The notes: generated from the sequence alone by a model not told the origin. Counted from the first letter of the stretch, positions 22,956 to 32,287 are shown. The stretch is DNA of 64,000 nt from Tilletia caries (GCA_032718865.1 JALUTQ010000039.1:1302001-1366000), one strand, 5' to 3'. Made by a program: numbers and translations.

Positions 22956-23494
22956 GCCGAGCCGACGAAGCGACGCGTCCGTCCTGTGCGAGCACGGCGT
23001 CGATGATGACGAGTGCGGCCATCGCCTCGACGATGGGCACGGCTCGGGGCACGACACAAGGGTCATGACGTCCCCGGGTGGTGAGAATGCCGTCCTCTCC
23101 GGCGTAGCTGGCCGTGCGCTGTTCCTGCGAGATGGTGGCGGGTGACTTGAAGCCGATGCGGAAGTAGATGTCTTCGCCATTGGTGATGCCGAGTCATGGG
23201 CGTCCTTGGCGGCTATAACGCGTTCCTCCATCTTCTTGGCTGCCTCGGCGTGAGGGCACCACATGAGGTTCTGGTCGACCGCCTCACGCGTCACAGTGCT
23301 GAGCAGCTTGCGGAACTCCTCGGAGAGGGGCTCTTCGCCATCCTCGCCGAGCGGGTCGGTGCCCTGGGCGGACTGACCGATGGTCAGGGACTCTTCGGGG
23401 AAACGCGGGATGTGGATCTTGCCAACGGACGAGACGAAGGCGACGAATTCAACGCCGAACGCGTCCTTGATGTACCTCTCAGCAAAACGTTGAA
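22956..23494 (-). pseudogene. ARO2: Chorismate synthase (ARO2) fragment with internal deletion
   Basis: Chorismate synthase makes chorismate, the last step of the shikimate pathway. After a splice acceptor at 23,495 the frame reads ERYIKDAFGVEFVAFVSSVG, then LSTVTREAVDQN, then IAAKDAHDS. At about 23,190 it jumps to [20 protein letters not shown] and [20 protein letters not shown]. The normal ~90 residues between DAHDS and GITNGED are absent and the join shifts frame. The N-terminal third and extreme C-terminus are also gone. It ends against the DUF1295 fragment, tail to tail. The catalytic protein cannot be made, and a functional ARO2 must lie elsewhere in the genome. Confidence 0.85.
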
Positions 23495-23816
23495 CTGTGG
23501 GCCAGAAACATGCGCATGTGGAAGTATTGTAGTACACTCACCGTCATCGAAGACTGAGGTAAAAGTGCTGCTGATCGGCAAGTAACCTGGACCCTGGGAA
23601 TCGCAAGAGCAGCATTCAAAAAAGACGAGATATGTACCCTGCAGGAAGGGTATAAAGAGATACTCACTGTGTTGAAAGTAGAAGACTGTGCACTGTGTTG
23701 GAAGTGGAAGAACGTGAGAGGAAGACTGTGAGATGTGGATCTGGTAGAGGGATGGGAGAAGTTGCGTTCCAGTACGAATCACTTACGTATAATGGGTGTA
23801 CTGTGGAGCCGCGTCT

Positions 23817-23897
23817 GTATGGAACGCCGTTCGACTCACCTTTTGAATCGCAGAAATCTTCTGCGATTCAAAAGGTGAGTCGAACGGCGTTCCATAC
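23817..23897. repeat. 81-bp near-perfect palindrome flanked by GTCT
   Basis: Two 39-bp arms (23817-23855 and 23859-23897) are exact reverse complements around a 3-nt centre. GTCT stands directly outside each arm (23813-23816 and 23898-23901), as a 4-bp target duplication would. It lies about 100 bp upstream of the plus-strand gene at 23996. It resembles a fold-back MITE, and transcription would give a long hairpin RNA. Confidence 0.9.
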
Positions 23898-23995
23898 GTC
23901 TGCACCGTGTCACATGAACATGCACGGTCGAGCTCGATGAACGTCGCTTCTATCTAGCTCTGCCAACATCCCTACAACGCTTTCCTTTTGCAGAG

Positions 23996-24967
23996 ATGGA
24001 GCAGAAGGAACAAGCCTCCAGCTCTTCTTCTGGACCCCGCCGTTCAAGTCGTTTGACCACACAGGTGCCACTTACTAAGGGGGAAACGTCCAGGCCTTCG
24101 AAACAGAAGGGCAAAGAAGTCATCCCAGCCTCAAACCCACCTTCTTCACAGCCTTCCACGTCCACTCTTCCTAGAGAACGCCAATTGACTCCAGAGCTAG
24201 CGCGAACACGGTCTCCAAAAGAGTCGACCTCTCTACCTTTGCTCAATCCTAACATCTCTCGGTCGACGGTTCAAGAGCATCGATTCAAACTAGTATACCA
24301 GAGCAGTGCACTTCCCGGACAAGTATCAGCACACCTACGTAACCATGGAGCTCTGGGATTCCAGAACGCAGAGCGTCACGCAGGGAAGCAAGCCGGTACA
24401 CTCTATTTCGACAGCGCCACGGCAGCCAACAATACTCTACAGCGCTTTCGTAACATGAACATCGGCGAGCATGCTTGCCGACTGGACTATTCTCAGTCCA
24501 ACTACGAGGCTCTTAAAGACGTTCCACTCGGTTTCCATACGCCTGAAGCTCTCAAAGCCACGCTCGAAAGGACACAAGCCCGGCCCCGACTGATACAGAT
24601 CGGCCCGCTTCCCTCTTTCTGGCGCGCAGGCAAGGTCACTGACCTGCTTGATCCCAGCAAGGGACCTCCTGCAATCCGCTCATCGGAGCAAGTGCTCCTG
24701 CCCTCCGGCGATGCCTTTTGGAAGATCGGGTTCCATCGAGACGACGACGCCGCACGATGCATCCTCCGCTTCGCCGACCAAGTCGTCACGCAGGTCAAAT
24801 GGGTCGACGATGCCGAAGGAGAACCGCTGCGACCTGCAAGAGTGGTCAGCCAGGCCGGTTCCAGTGTTACCATCGCGCATACTCAAGAACAGGCAGAAGC
24901 TGGTCCCAGTAAGCGGCCAGGATCTTCACTCGAAGGCAACGATCCCAAGCGCACACGAGGAGCTTGA
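23996..24967 (+). CDS. Unknown protein with possible tandem RRM-like folds
   Basis: This is an intact single-exon frame of 323 aa ending TGA at 24965-24967. The first ~90 residues are disordered, Ser/Pro-rich and basic (SGPRRSSRLTTQV). The remainder alternates predicted strands and helices, with LYFDSATAANNTLQRF followed by a short strand, and later FWKIGFHRDDDAARCILRF. Both resemble the RNP-1 strand and second helix of RNA-recognition motifs, but no RNP consensus is clean. The C-terminus is basic (SKRPG, PKRTRG). I do not recognise the family. Its place among mobile elements and its lack of introns suggest an element-borne gene. Confidence 0.55.
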   Translation: MEQKEQASSSSSGPRRSSRLTTQVPLTKGETSRPSKQKGKEVIPASNPPSSQPSTSTLPRERQLTPELARTRSPKESTSLPLLNPNISRSTVQEHRFKLVYQSSALPGQVSAHLRNHGALGFQNAERHAGKQAGTLYFDSATAANNTLQRFRNMNIGEHACRLDYSQSNYEALKDVPLGFHTPEALKATLERTQARPRLIQIGPLPSFWRAGKVTDLLDPSKGPPAIRSSEQVLLPSGDAFWKIGFHRDDDAARCILRFADQVVTQVKWVDDAEGEPLRPARVVSQAGSSVTIAHTQEQAEAGPSKRPGSSLEGNDPKRTRGA

Positions 24968-25184
24968 TCACGTTGCTTCTTTCTTTTGCGTTCTCGCTTC
25001 AATGTAATCCTTTCAGAATTGATACTCACTGTACGCACAGGTTGATTCTCAGGCTGCTGCTAGCTCAAGCGCTCAAGCCTTAAGCCACGCTCATATCGGT
25101 GAAGAGAAATCAATGATCAATGATCAAGCGGAACGAAGACTGATGGGATGTCATGATGATGATATTGGAGAGCGTTGGAGATTA

Positions 25185-26163
25185 TTACAGGTCGTCCAAG
25201 TCGTCAGCGGTGTAAATACAAACGTCAACTTCATAGATGTTCTGTTCACAGTATACAAATGAATATCCAGTGTTCAACATGCTGATCCCGTAGAGCAAGA
25301 GAATCGAGAAGCTCACGTTGAAGTAGATACCGAGCTGAGAGTAGATTCGAGCTTTCACGCCGTATGGTTTGTACTGCGGGTGATGTTCTTGCAAGCAGTC
25401 GTAGATAACTCTTGCCTGCTCAATGTCCCAGCAGTCCTCAAATAGCACACAGATGCATGGATCAGGATGCTCGGGGTGATGTTGAGACATTCCGCTTGCC
25501 TTGACTGCAGTCACAGTCGCACCTTGGCCGTGAAGAAGCGACAGAGGCCCGTTGATGAAAGACTGGCCCAGCTCTAGGAGTAGGCGTCGAAAGCATGGCC
25601 GTCTTCTTCCTCGGGCATGAAGATGAGCCTTTGTGTGGATCAAGAATTGAATTCAGCTTCTTTGGTAACCAACCAGGAGCAATACAACTACTGACCACTC
25701 TCCCTCACGCAAGCCCTGAGTAATTGAGCACACGGCATGCACATGGTCCAGGGCCACGTTCATCATAGCTCGTCGCAAAGGAGGAGGGAGACCTTGGTTC
25801 TCCTGCGCAACATGGATTCGTAAGGTAATGTAGGATGTCAAATGTCCATCATGTTGTAGACTCATGGTACGAGACAAAAGAACGTACCACAAGCTGGGCC
25901 ATGTTCCTTTCAGCTTCGAATACGGAGAGCTCACAGACGCTAATCTGTTGCACCACATGTGCTCGCTCCGCCTCGTCTAGGAAGTAAGCCTCGCTGCGAC
26001 GGCGGATGATCCACGTCCATCCCAGTCGAACAAATGGATTGGTCATCAGTGGGCGATGAACTGCGATCCAGCCATTGAAGTTTGCCCACGGAAGGCCCGC
26101 TTCTGGCACAAGATAAACTGATGGCCACAACACAGGATGCGGGTGAAGGAGATTTCTGAGCAT
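25185..26163 (-). CDS. Unknown small multi-exon protein downstream of the Fanzor
   Basis: Exon one 26163-25888 begins MLRNLLHPHPVLWPSVYLVP and ends in phase 0. Exon two starts at 25802. A further exon from about 25,629 reads ECWD-like and YDCLQEHHPQYKPYGVKARI, and a final short exon after an in-frame intron ends in YTADDLDDL with TAA at 25187-25185. The donor of exon two is ambiguous: GTAGTT keeps the long frame, while a better GTGAGG donor does not. Length is roughly 250 aa. No family is recognised. It starts about 300 bp beyond the Fanzor stop on the same strand, so it may share the element. Confidence 0.5.
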
Positions 26164-26468
26164 GCTGATTGTCGCTAGCTACTGATCCTTGGTCGTGTTG
26201 GGATTTCTGTTGGATTGTGGTGGGATTTCGTTCACGCTCTCGTTGGTCTCAGAACGTTGCTGCAGCGCAGGGTTGACTCTGCCCGATCTGTTTTCTCATG
26301 TCTGTAACGATGTCACCACAAGTCATCACTACATCACCTCTCTTTGCACGTATTCCAAGGGCCAAGGCAAACAATCAAATTGGTTCTAGGCACCGGGTTC
26401 ATCGTCAAAGTTTCTCGTTACCCCAGCACTCAGCAATGGCCAATGAACAAGAGTAAACAAGGGCAATT
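26164..26468. other. Region just downstream of the Fanzor, candidate guide-RNA locus
   Basis: These 305 bp follow the Fanzor stop codon. In known Fanzor and TnpB loci the guide (omega) RNA is made from the 3' flank up to the element end. I see no obvious inverted terminal repeat or strong terminator-like hairpin here by eye. This is placement by analogy only. Confidence 0.25.
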
Positions 26469-28789
26469 TCATTCCTCCTCGTCCTCGTCCTCCTCCCCGT
26501 CCTCCTCGTCGCTGTCTCCATTGCCCTCAGAGTCGGAATGATCTTCGTTGTGTGCTTGTGACAAATTGTCGTGTCTCCTTCGTGATAGGTGCGCGGGACG
26601 ACGGCGTTGTGTGCCGCTTTCAATGTCATTGACATGCTTCTGAAAAACAATACGGAAGTTCATGGCCGCCATGACGTCCCTGTTCATGAAGCGAGCCGAT
26701 CCTCCGCAGGCTTCCTTGCACGTCGTGCTGTCACAGACCAAGAGTCCATGCGGCCTTACCTGATGATCGAACTCGACCTTGCGCCTCACTTGTACCGTAT
26801 TGGGAGCCTTGATCACCTTGCCGAGGCAGACAGGACAGCGTGAGCTGGTTAGATACTCGTCCACGCTGTAAACGGTGAATCCGGCCTTCGAAAACGTCTC
26901 CTGCAGGGTACTTCCCCGTAGCGTCGACGGCTGCTTTCGAATCTAAAATTCATACAAGACAGGGTCTTCAGCAATTAGCACATCGCTTCTGTCCCGCTGG
27001 TCCCACAAGAGCTCACCACCGTCTGTGTCCACGTTCCAAAGATCAGAACGGCATCCGGACCAAATTCCCGTGCGAACTCCTTGACCAATCTGGCAGTCTC
27101 AACCTGCTGCATGGAGTACTTCCGCAGCAGCACTTGTCTGTAGAAAGGATCTGTGTGGACCTTAGCAAGTCTGTCGAAATGAATGTACATCGAGTGCACC
27201 CAGGACGCGATGGCAGGAGCCGAAAAGGCACGTCTGTTGAGCCGGCTGAGGCTTGCGATAACGTCAGGAAGCTGGGGATCCATTTGACACTCCCGTTTCG
27301 TAAGTCGCCGTGTAAACATTGCGGTTCCAAGCATGGCTGCGCGTTGTGGAGCAGAGTACCGCAGCACAACAGCTCCGTTCTTCTTGGATTTAGAATGTTC
27401 TCCGACCGCGGTAAGAAGGTTACGCTTCCCGGGGTCGATGAAGACAGCTCGTCCTATCGCTCCGAAAATTTCCTCATCGTTGAGCGTCTCGAGCTCAGGG
27501 AACGGTCCTCGTGCTCGAAGCACTTTGGCGTTTGCGCGCTTTTGAGCAGAAGATCCTCGAGCGCTCTTGTAGCGTCTTGCTTTCGCCTGGGACTTGGAGA
27601 GCTTTTTCGTGTTCTTTCGCTTGTGGACCGAAATGGCCACACCATCGGTCCGAACGGATGCGTTTAGGATCCACCGAGTTGTAGAACCGAAAGGTGGCTT
27701 GGATAGATCGAAGACGAATGCCCACGCCTCTTTCTTGAGCTGCTCTTTTGATTTACCGTGCTTCGCCGCCGCTGCGGTCTCCGTTTGCTGTGCCACATAT
27801 GTAATCGAATTTGATAGTTGCGAGAGCGCGTGGGCGTCGAGTTGAATGTTCTTGGGAACAAGACGATGCGCCGCGGGAAAGGCCAGCGGTGCACGATTTT
27901 CAGAGAAGACGGAATCGTCAGCAAAGAACCGGAGGACAGAAAGGAAGAAGTCCAAGTATCGCAGCGGGTTTCGCGAAACGTCTTGATCCAATCGTGTTCG
28001 ATCGTTGCAGGGTAGACGTTCCAACAGCGGCCCCATCTTCCCATGCACCCGTGCAATGGAAGCATCTGTGACATCCGGCGGTGCTGGATTGTTTGTATGC
28101 TCGAAGAGCCATGCCTTGTACTGTCGAATGGCAGCGAGTCGATTCTTTGAAGCCGCCGCAACGCCGGGATTGGCATCGTGAAGATGCGCCTGCGCTTTCT
28201 TGATGTCGGCGACCTTGTTGACGATGTGGGCCAGAGCCTTCATCAGATGCTCCTGGATCTGGTTGAGTACCGAAGAGGTCCATTGAGCCGCGAGGTGGAC
28301 GAGAACGGAGCTGGGAATATTTGCATCGTTTGGCGCAAAGGGCCAGAGGGCGTGGAAAGCCGCAGCGTGGATTCCGACCATCTCCTCACAGGCAAGTCGC
28401 TTCGTGCCTGACCGTATGGTCTTTCGCACGTTGCCGGAGTTCACGTAGTTGATGCATTCTTCGTACAGCAAGTTCAGTCCTGAGCCGCCGCGGGTGCCGG
28501 ACGTATCGGTCAAGACGTCGGTGAAGTCGGTGAATGCCCCAGCTCGCTCGAGAGTCTTCAGCTTGGTCGGCCGTCGATGCTCCGACTCGAGGATGAAAAG
28601 AGCGAGCCACGAAGCAATGTACTGGACCTTGTGGGCCACAAGCACCCACGTACGGATCCGAGAGAGGATCTTGGATTTGCGATGAGGGTTGGGGTTGATA
28701 GCTACCCTGAGTGTACCCTTGTGCGTCGTGCTGGTGCCTTCGTTTTGCAGAGGCGCAGGAAGAATGATGCCAGAAGACGGCTGCGACAT
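26469..28789 (-). CDS. Fanzor (eukaryotic TnpB-like RNA-guided DNA endonuclease)
   Basis: Fanzors are eukaryotic relatives of TnpB that cut DNA guided by an element-encoded RNA. Two exons, 28789-27017 and 26942-26469 with a 74-nt intron, give 748 aa without lesions. The RuvC-like nuclease has motif I FIDPGKRNLLTAV (catalytic Asp about 452), an IFGTW strand at about 583-587 where TnpB has its Glu, a VDEYLTS motif (Glu 620), and motif III FMNRDVMAAMNF (Asp about 680). A zinc ribbon lies between (Cys 627, 630, 661, 666). The missing Glu with a later Glu matches the rearranged site described for Fanzor1. The N-terminal ~440 residues are helical and basic, as in the RNA/DNA-binding lobe. The C-terminus is very acidic. 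It lies 7-12 kb from a Helitron gene. Confidence 0.88.
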
Positions 28790-29156
28790 ACTACTGCGTG
28801 GTCAATGACACAAGCCCCAAAAGTGAAAGGAAAGCAGTCAGCGATTCAGTCATCTGAAGTATGGTCAAGTGTCAGCACGCAGCAAGCTACTTACTAGGTA
28901 CTGACTCGGTTGAGTGAGCGTTATTGCTTCCTCCGCGGTGCGTCTGCGGACAAGAAATGGTGAATGGGGACACAAGGTGACAGGCCACAGGGATGGATTC
29001 CGCTTCTGACTACTGGGTTGTGTGGTCACTGAGATCTGAGCCTGCCTGTGACCCACCCTCACCATGTGGCAATTCAGAGACGCCGGAGATAACATTGTCG
29101 GTGATAGTGCGGTCAACCAAACATTTATATTTGACAGTTGATAGTTGATCTACAAT
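28790..29156. other. Upstream flank of the Fanzor gene
   Basis: This 367-bp stretch lies between the Fanzor start codon and the stop-side end of the 6-phosphogluconate dehydrogenase fragment. It should contain the Fanzor promoter. An AT-rich patch (CATTTATATTTGACAG, near 29,122) is the only notable feature. I found no inverted repeat matching the other side. Confidence 0.3.
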
Positions 29157-29833
29157 CTACCCAATAAGGGTGACGGGTTGGCCGAGGTCGAGGGCGTTAA
29201 TGGCGGTCCACTTTCCGGTACCCTTCTGCCCGGCACTGTCGAGGATCTTGGTGACGAGAGGCTCTCCATCGTCGTCATTGTACTTGAGAATGTCGCGAGT
29301 ACTGAGAGGTATGAGCAGATCAGCATTTAGTCATGTGAACCGCGCCAAAGTGGCGTGACGACGCGTCTTTGATGCTCACATTTCAATCAGGAAGGAGTCG
29401 AGCACACCGGTGTTCCATTCTGTGAAGATGTCGGCGATCTCCGACTCGTGCAGACCAAGACCGCGCTTGAGAATGTCGCTGAAGTGGCAAAGATACCAAG
29501 GGATGGAGGAGTGGTGAGCAAAGGAACGTGGCGCGTCGGATTTACATTGAAAAGCTTGAGATGGTAGAGACTCACTATGCCTCGCCGATGAGCTGCATGT
29601 CTCCGTACTCGATACCGTTGTGGACCATCTTGACGTAGTGACCAGCACCGGTCTGGCCGACCCAGTCGCAGCAGGGCTCGCCATCAGACTGGGCGGCGGT
29701 CTTCTGGAAGATCTCCTTGATCTCGGGCCAGGCGGCGTCGGAACCACCGGGCATGAGGGAAGGGCCGTGACGTGCGCCCTCCTCACCACCAGAGAGACAC
29801 CGGAGCCGACGAAGAGGAGACCCTTCGCCTTTC
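29157..29833 (-). pseudogene. GND1: 6-phosphogluconate dehydrogenase (GND) fragment
   Basis: 6PGDH is the oxidative decarboxylase of the pentose phosphate pathway. Three exons with retained introns cover the middle of the enzyme. These are [11 protein letters not shown] then [12 protein letters not shown] and [20 protein letters not shown] (to about 29,578), YDILKRGLGLHESEIADIF (ending about 29,390), and DILKYNDDDGEPLVTKILD to LGQPVTLIG, closed by TAG at 29159-29157. Two extra bases near 29,799 break the frame inside GVSGGEEG. The NADP-binding N-terminus and the C-terminal ~200 residues are missing. The catalytic Lys in HYVKMVHN is present. Its upstream end is fused to the Zn2Cys6 regulator fragment. 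Confidence 0.88.
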
Positions 29834-30278
29834 GGATGACGAAGCCGGCGTAGTACTGTTGGGCAGCAATTCCTCCATTCTTTTGATTCGTTCTTCCAAG
29901 CTCTCAACATATCTGCAATAATATATGTTCAGCGTTCAGCGATTATTGAGAGATACTGGACCGGGTCGCAACTCACTTTTTCGAGTACATCGTCTTGGAG
30001 GAATCATCGAGGAAGACGCAGCTTTCCGACATTCGGACGCAGGCCTTGCAAGGCTTCAGACCATCGCATCTGATCTTCTTGCGCCGACAGATTTCACAGG
30101 CGCGGTAGATTCGTTTCCGGTCGGCCCCATCTGCCGTTTTGGTCTGAGCCGACAGGGAAGGAGGGTCGGCGTCGTTGCTTTGCACGCCTGATGGATTGTC
30201 GCTTAGTGAAGACGACGAGGCTTGGGCACTCGATGTTGGTCGCACGAGTTCTTTCCTCTTGCCCTCCTTGTCTCCCAT
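29783..30278 (-). CDS. Zn2Cys6 DNA-binding half of a split transcription factor
   Basis: Exon one 30278-29977 and exon two from 29912 read in phase. The Zn2Cys6 cluster at about residues 60-88 has the exact C-x2-C-x6-C-x5-C-x2-C-x6-C spacing ([17 protein letters not shown]). A basic linker and coiled-coil dimerisation start follow ([19 protein letters not shown]). About 10-15 codons later the frame enters 6PGDH-derived DNA and stops at 29785-29783, giving 143 aa. The regulatory domain expected next is absent here, but a headless one lies on the same strand at 7.89-5.48 kb. If expressed, the product could bind DNA without activating. Its promoter is shared with the CGR1-like gene. Confidence 0.8.
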
Positions 30279-30543
30279 CGCTGCTTCGATTCAATGTGAA
30301 CGTACACGAAGGGCGAGATGTGAGATGCATGTGAGATGACTAGATGAGGGCCAACGGGATTTGTTTACTGGCTGTCGGCTAAGCCCCTATCGTGACCCGA
30401 GGAAGGGTAGTCTTGATAAGTAACTTTATGTTCAGTAATTTTTTTCTTGTGCAACAAACAATTGCCGCCACGCCCGCCACCACTACTCTCTGTTGCTCTA
30501 CTTCTTCTCAGCTCCCGTTTGCAGTTGTACGACAAGCATATCG
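30279..30543. promoter_or_regulatory. Divergent promoter between the Zn2Cys6 fragment and CGR1-like gene
   Basis: These 265 bp separate two divergent start codons. Pyrimidine-rich DNA lies just before the plus-strand ATG. This intact upstream side suggests the original promoter of the split regulator is still in place. Confidence 0.45.
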
Positions 30544-31027
30544 ATGTCTACTCAAGCCTCCCAAGCTCCTATCTCGGAGACGGAGAACATATCCGGCATC
30601 AAGCGCAAGACTTCGTGGACTGCACGCGAAGAGGCACGCAAGAAGCAGGAGACGGTCAAGACAAAGGAACGCGAGCTGCTGGCAAAGCGGAACGAAGAGA
30701 TCACGAAGTGAGTCTCCACCCCGCCCAGCTAGATCGCTACCAAGGCAATACTGAAAATCGTTTTCGTTCTCACTCTTGCCTGTTCGTAATCGGCTTCCCA
30801 GACGAAAGGAATCCATCAAGGAGAGAAAACAGAAAGCAGACGACAAGTTGAGACTAGAGGCCATGGCAGCAAAGGTACGTACACACACTCTCTATTTGAA
30901 CGATTCCTACGCTCATGGGACTGATCCGTGGATCATTGTTTGATACCGGCCCAAACAACAGATGGGCCGCCGGAAACTTCAACGGAAGGCAAAGCGGATG
31001 GGCCTCACCAAAAAGGTGGCTCATTGA
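30544..31027 (+). CDS. CGR1: CGR1-like rRNA-processing protein
   Basis: Cgr1/CCDC86-type proteins are small, highly charged nucleolar factors for 60S pre-rRNA processing. Three exons (30544-30707, 30802-30874, 30962-31027) keep phase and give 100 aa. The N-terminus carries the KRKTSWTAREEARKKQE segment, followed by a long Lys/Arg/Glu helix. The family C-terminus is clear: LRLEAMAAKMGRRKLQRKAK then a GLTKKVAH ending, like the conserved xTKKVNH tail. It has no enzymatic domain. The length is normal for the family. Confidence 0.88.
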
Positions 31028-31465
31028 GCTTTGGACCGATCGACTATCCATTCCGGTCTTCTACCTCGCTTCAACGTCCTTTCAGTCACTGATTTTCCCT
31101 TCACGACCGTCCTTTCTGCCTCGGCCCTCACTTGTCGCAATTGTATTCCCGTTCCCTCTAATCTGCGCGCGAAAGCGTTCTATTCGGTCGATGAAATGGC
31201 ACCGTGTCGCGCTCAATTTGACCACAGGGCAATTCGTCCGCATCCTTGCCATCATATCTAATACTGCAGTCCCGGGAAGAGGCCTGCTTCTTTCCTCCTT
31301 CGTCCTCTTCCTGAAATTGGAAGGTTTGAAGTTCTGAGACCCTTGCAGACCATAACCAGGACGTCACACACGCCTTTCCAAACACATCAAAGCCCGCATG
31401 GACCACACTCTCAACATCCCACGCAGCTCAGGAAGACAAGTCAGATACAAGCGAAAGAGAAAGTC
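31028..31465. other. Intergenic region, no gene seen
   Basis: This region of 438 bp carries the 3' end of the CGR1-like gene and the promoter of the next gene. Overlapping open frames here lack splice or family support. Confidence 0.5.
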
Positions 31466-32130
31466 ATGTCAAACACGTCGATTCCGCTCTACAACCTCGG
31501 CGGCCTCTCCGCCTCCGAGCTCGACAAGCTCCTCTCCGAAATCCGCTCGACGGACTACATCGCAGAGGTCTCCTCGGGCGAAGTGGAACCCGAGCAGAGT
31601 GGACTCTGGGACCAAGTCCTTCCCATCCCCGCCGAACTGCATTCTTCGGACGAGATCGCCAACCTCCGCGTCGAGAAGTCTGAAGAGGATCAGGAGAAGC
31701 TGGCTGAGCATGCACTCTCGGTGCTTGAGTCAGACGAGAGGACGAAGGGCAAGTACGCGAATGGCGGCATCGTCGTTGCGGACGAGCGGACGAAGAGTGG
31801 CGATGGCAGCCTGCTGGTCCTTCAGATCGTTAGCAAAGGATCGGAAAAGAAGGTCGTAGACTCGATGCGTTGTGCACCCCGGTCATTGATTGAAGTCGTG
31901 AGTGCTGCATATTCCATCACCATGATGGAGTGGAACGATCCGCTGAACTTCCATCTTTCTGGCGTAACCCTAAGTGCTCAAACCTCGCGGTGGCAAACAT
32001 GGGCTTGGCGGAGGTGAGTCGCAGCTGGCCCGTTCCTCGCCTTCGAATGCAAGTCCGACTGATCCACTTCTTTCTCTCGCAGTACAAGAACATGTGTGGC
32101 AACGCCGAGGTCTTCGATGCAGGACAATGA
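31466..32130 (+). CDS. Small conserved-looking protein of unknown function
   Basis: Three exons in phase 0 (31466-31897, 31975-32013, 32083-32130) give 172 aa. The start MSNTSIPLYNLGGLSASELD is preceded by a weak context but is the first ATG that fits. The chain is acidic, helical and Glu/Ser-rich. A strand-like stretch follows (GSLLVLQIVSKGSEKK). The C-terminus NLAVANMGLAEYKNMCGN spans two introns, the first of which needs an AAG acceptor. No signal peptide, membrane segment or known domain was recognised. It converges with the ATG14-like gene, 157 bp between stops. Confidence 0.6.
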
Positions 32131-32287
32131 TTGTACACAAACGAAGACTTGCGAATGATAGAAACTGGTACAACATGAAGTATGGACAGTATAAGCAATT
32201 GGGAACGATGATACATGATAGAAGTACAATGCCAATGATCTGTCTGATGCGCGAGTGCGACAACGATTGAGCGAAAGGAAGTGCCCG

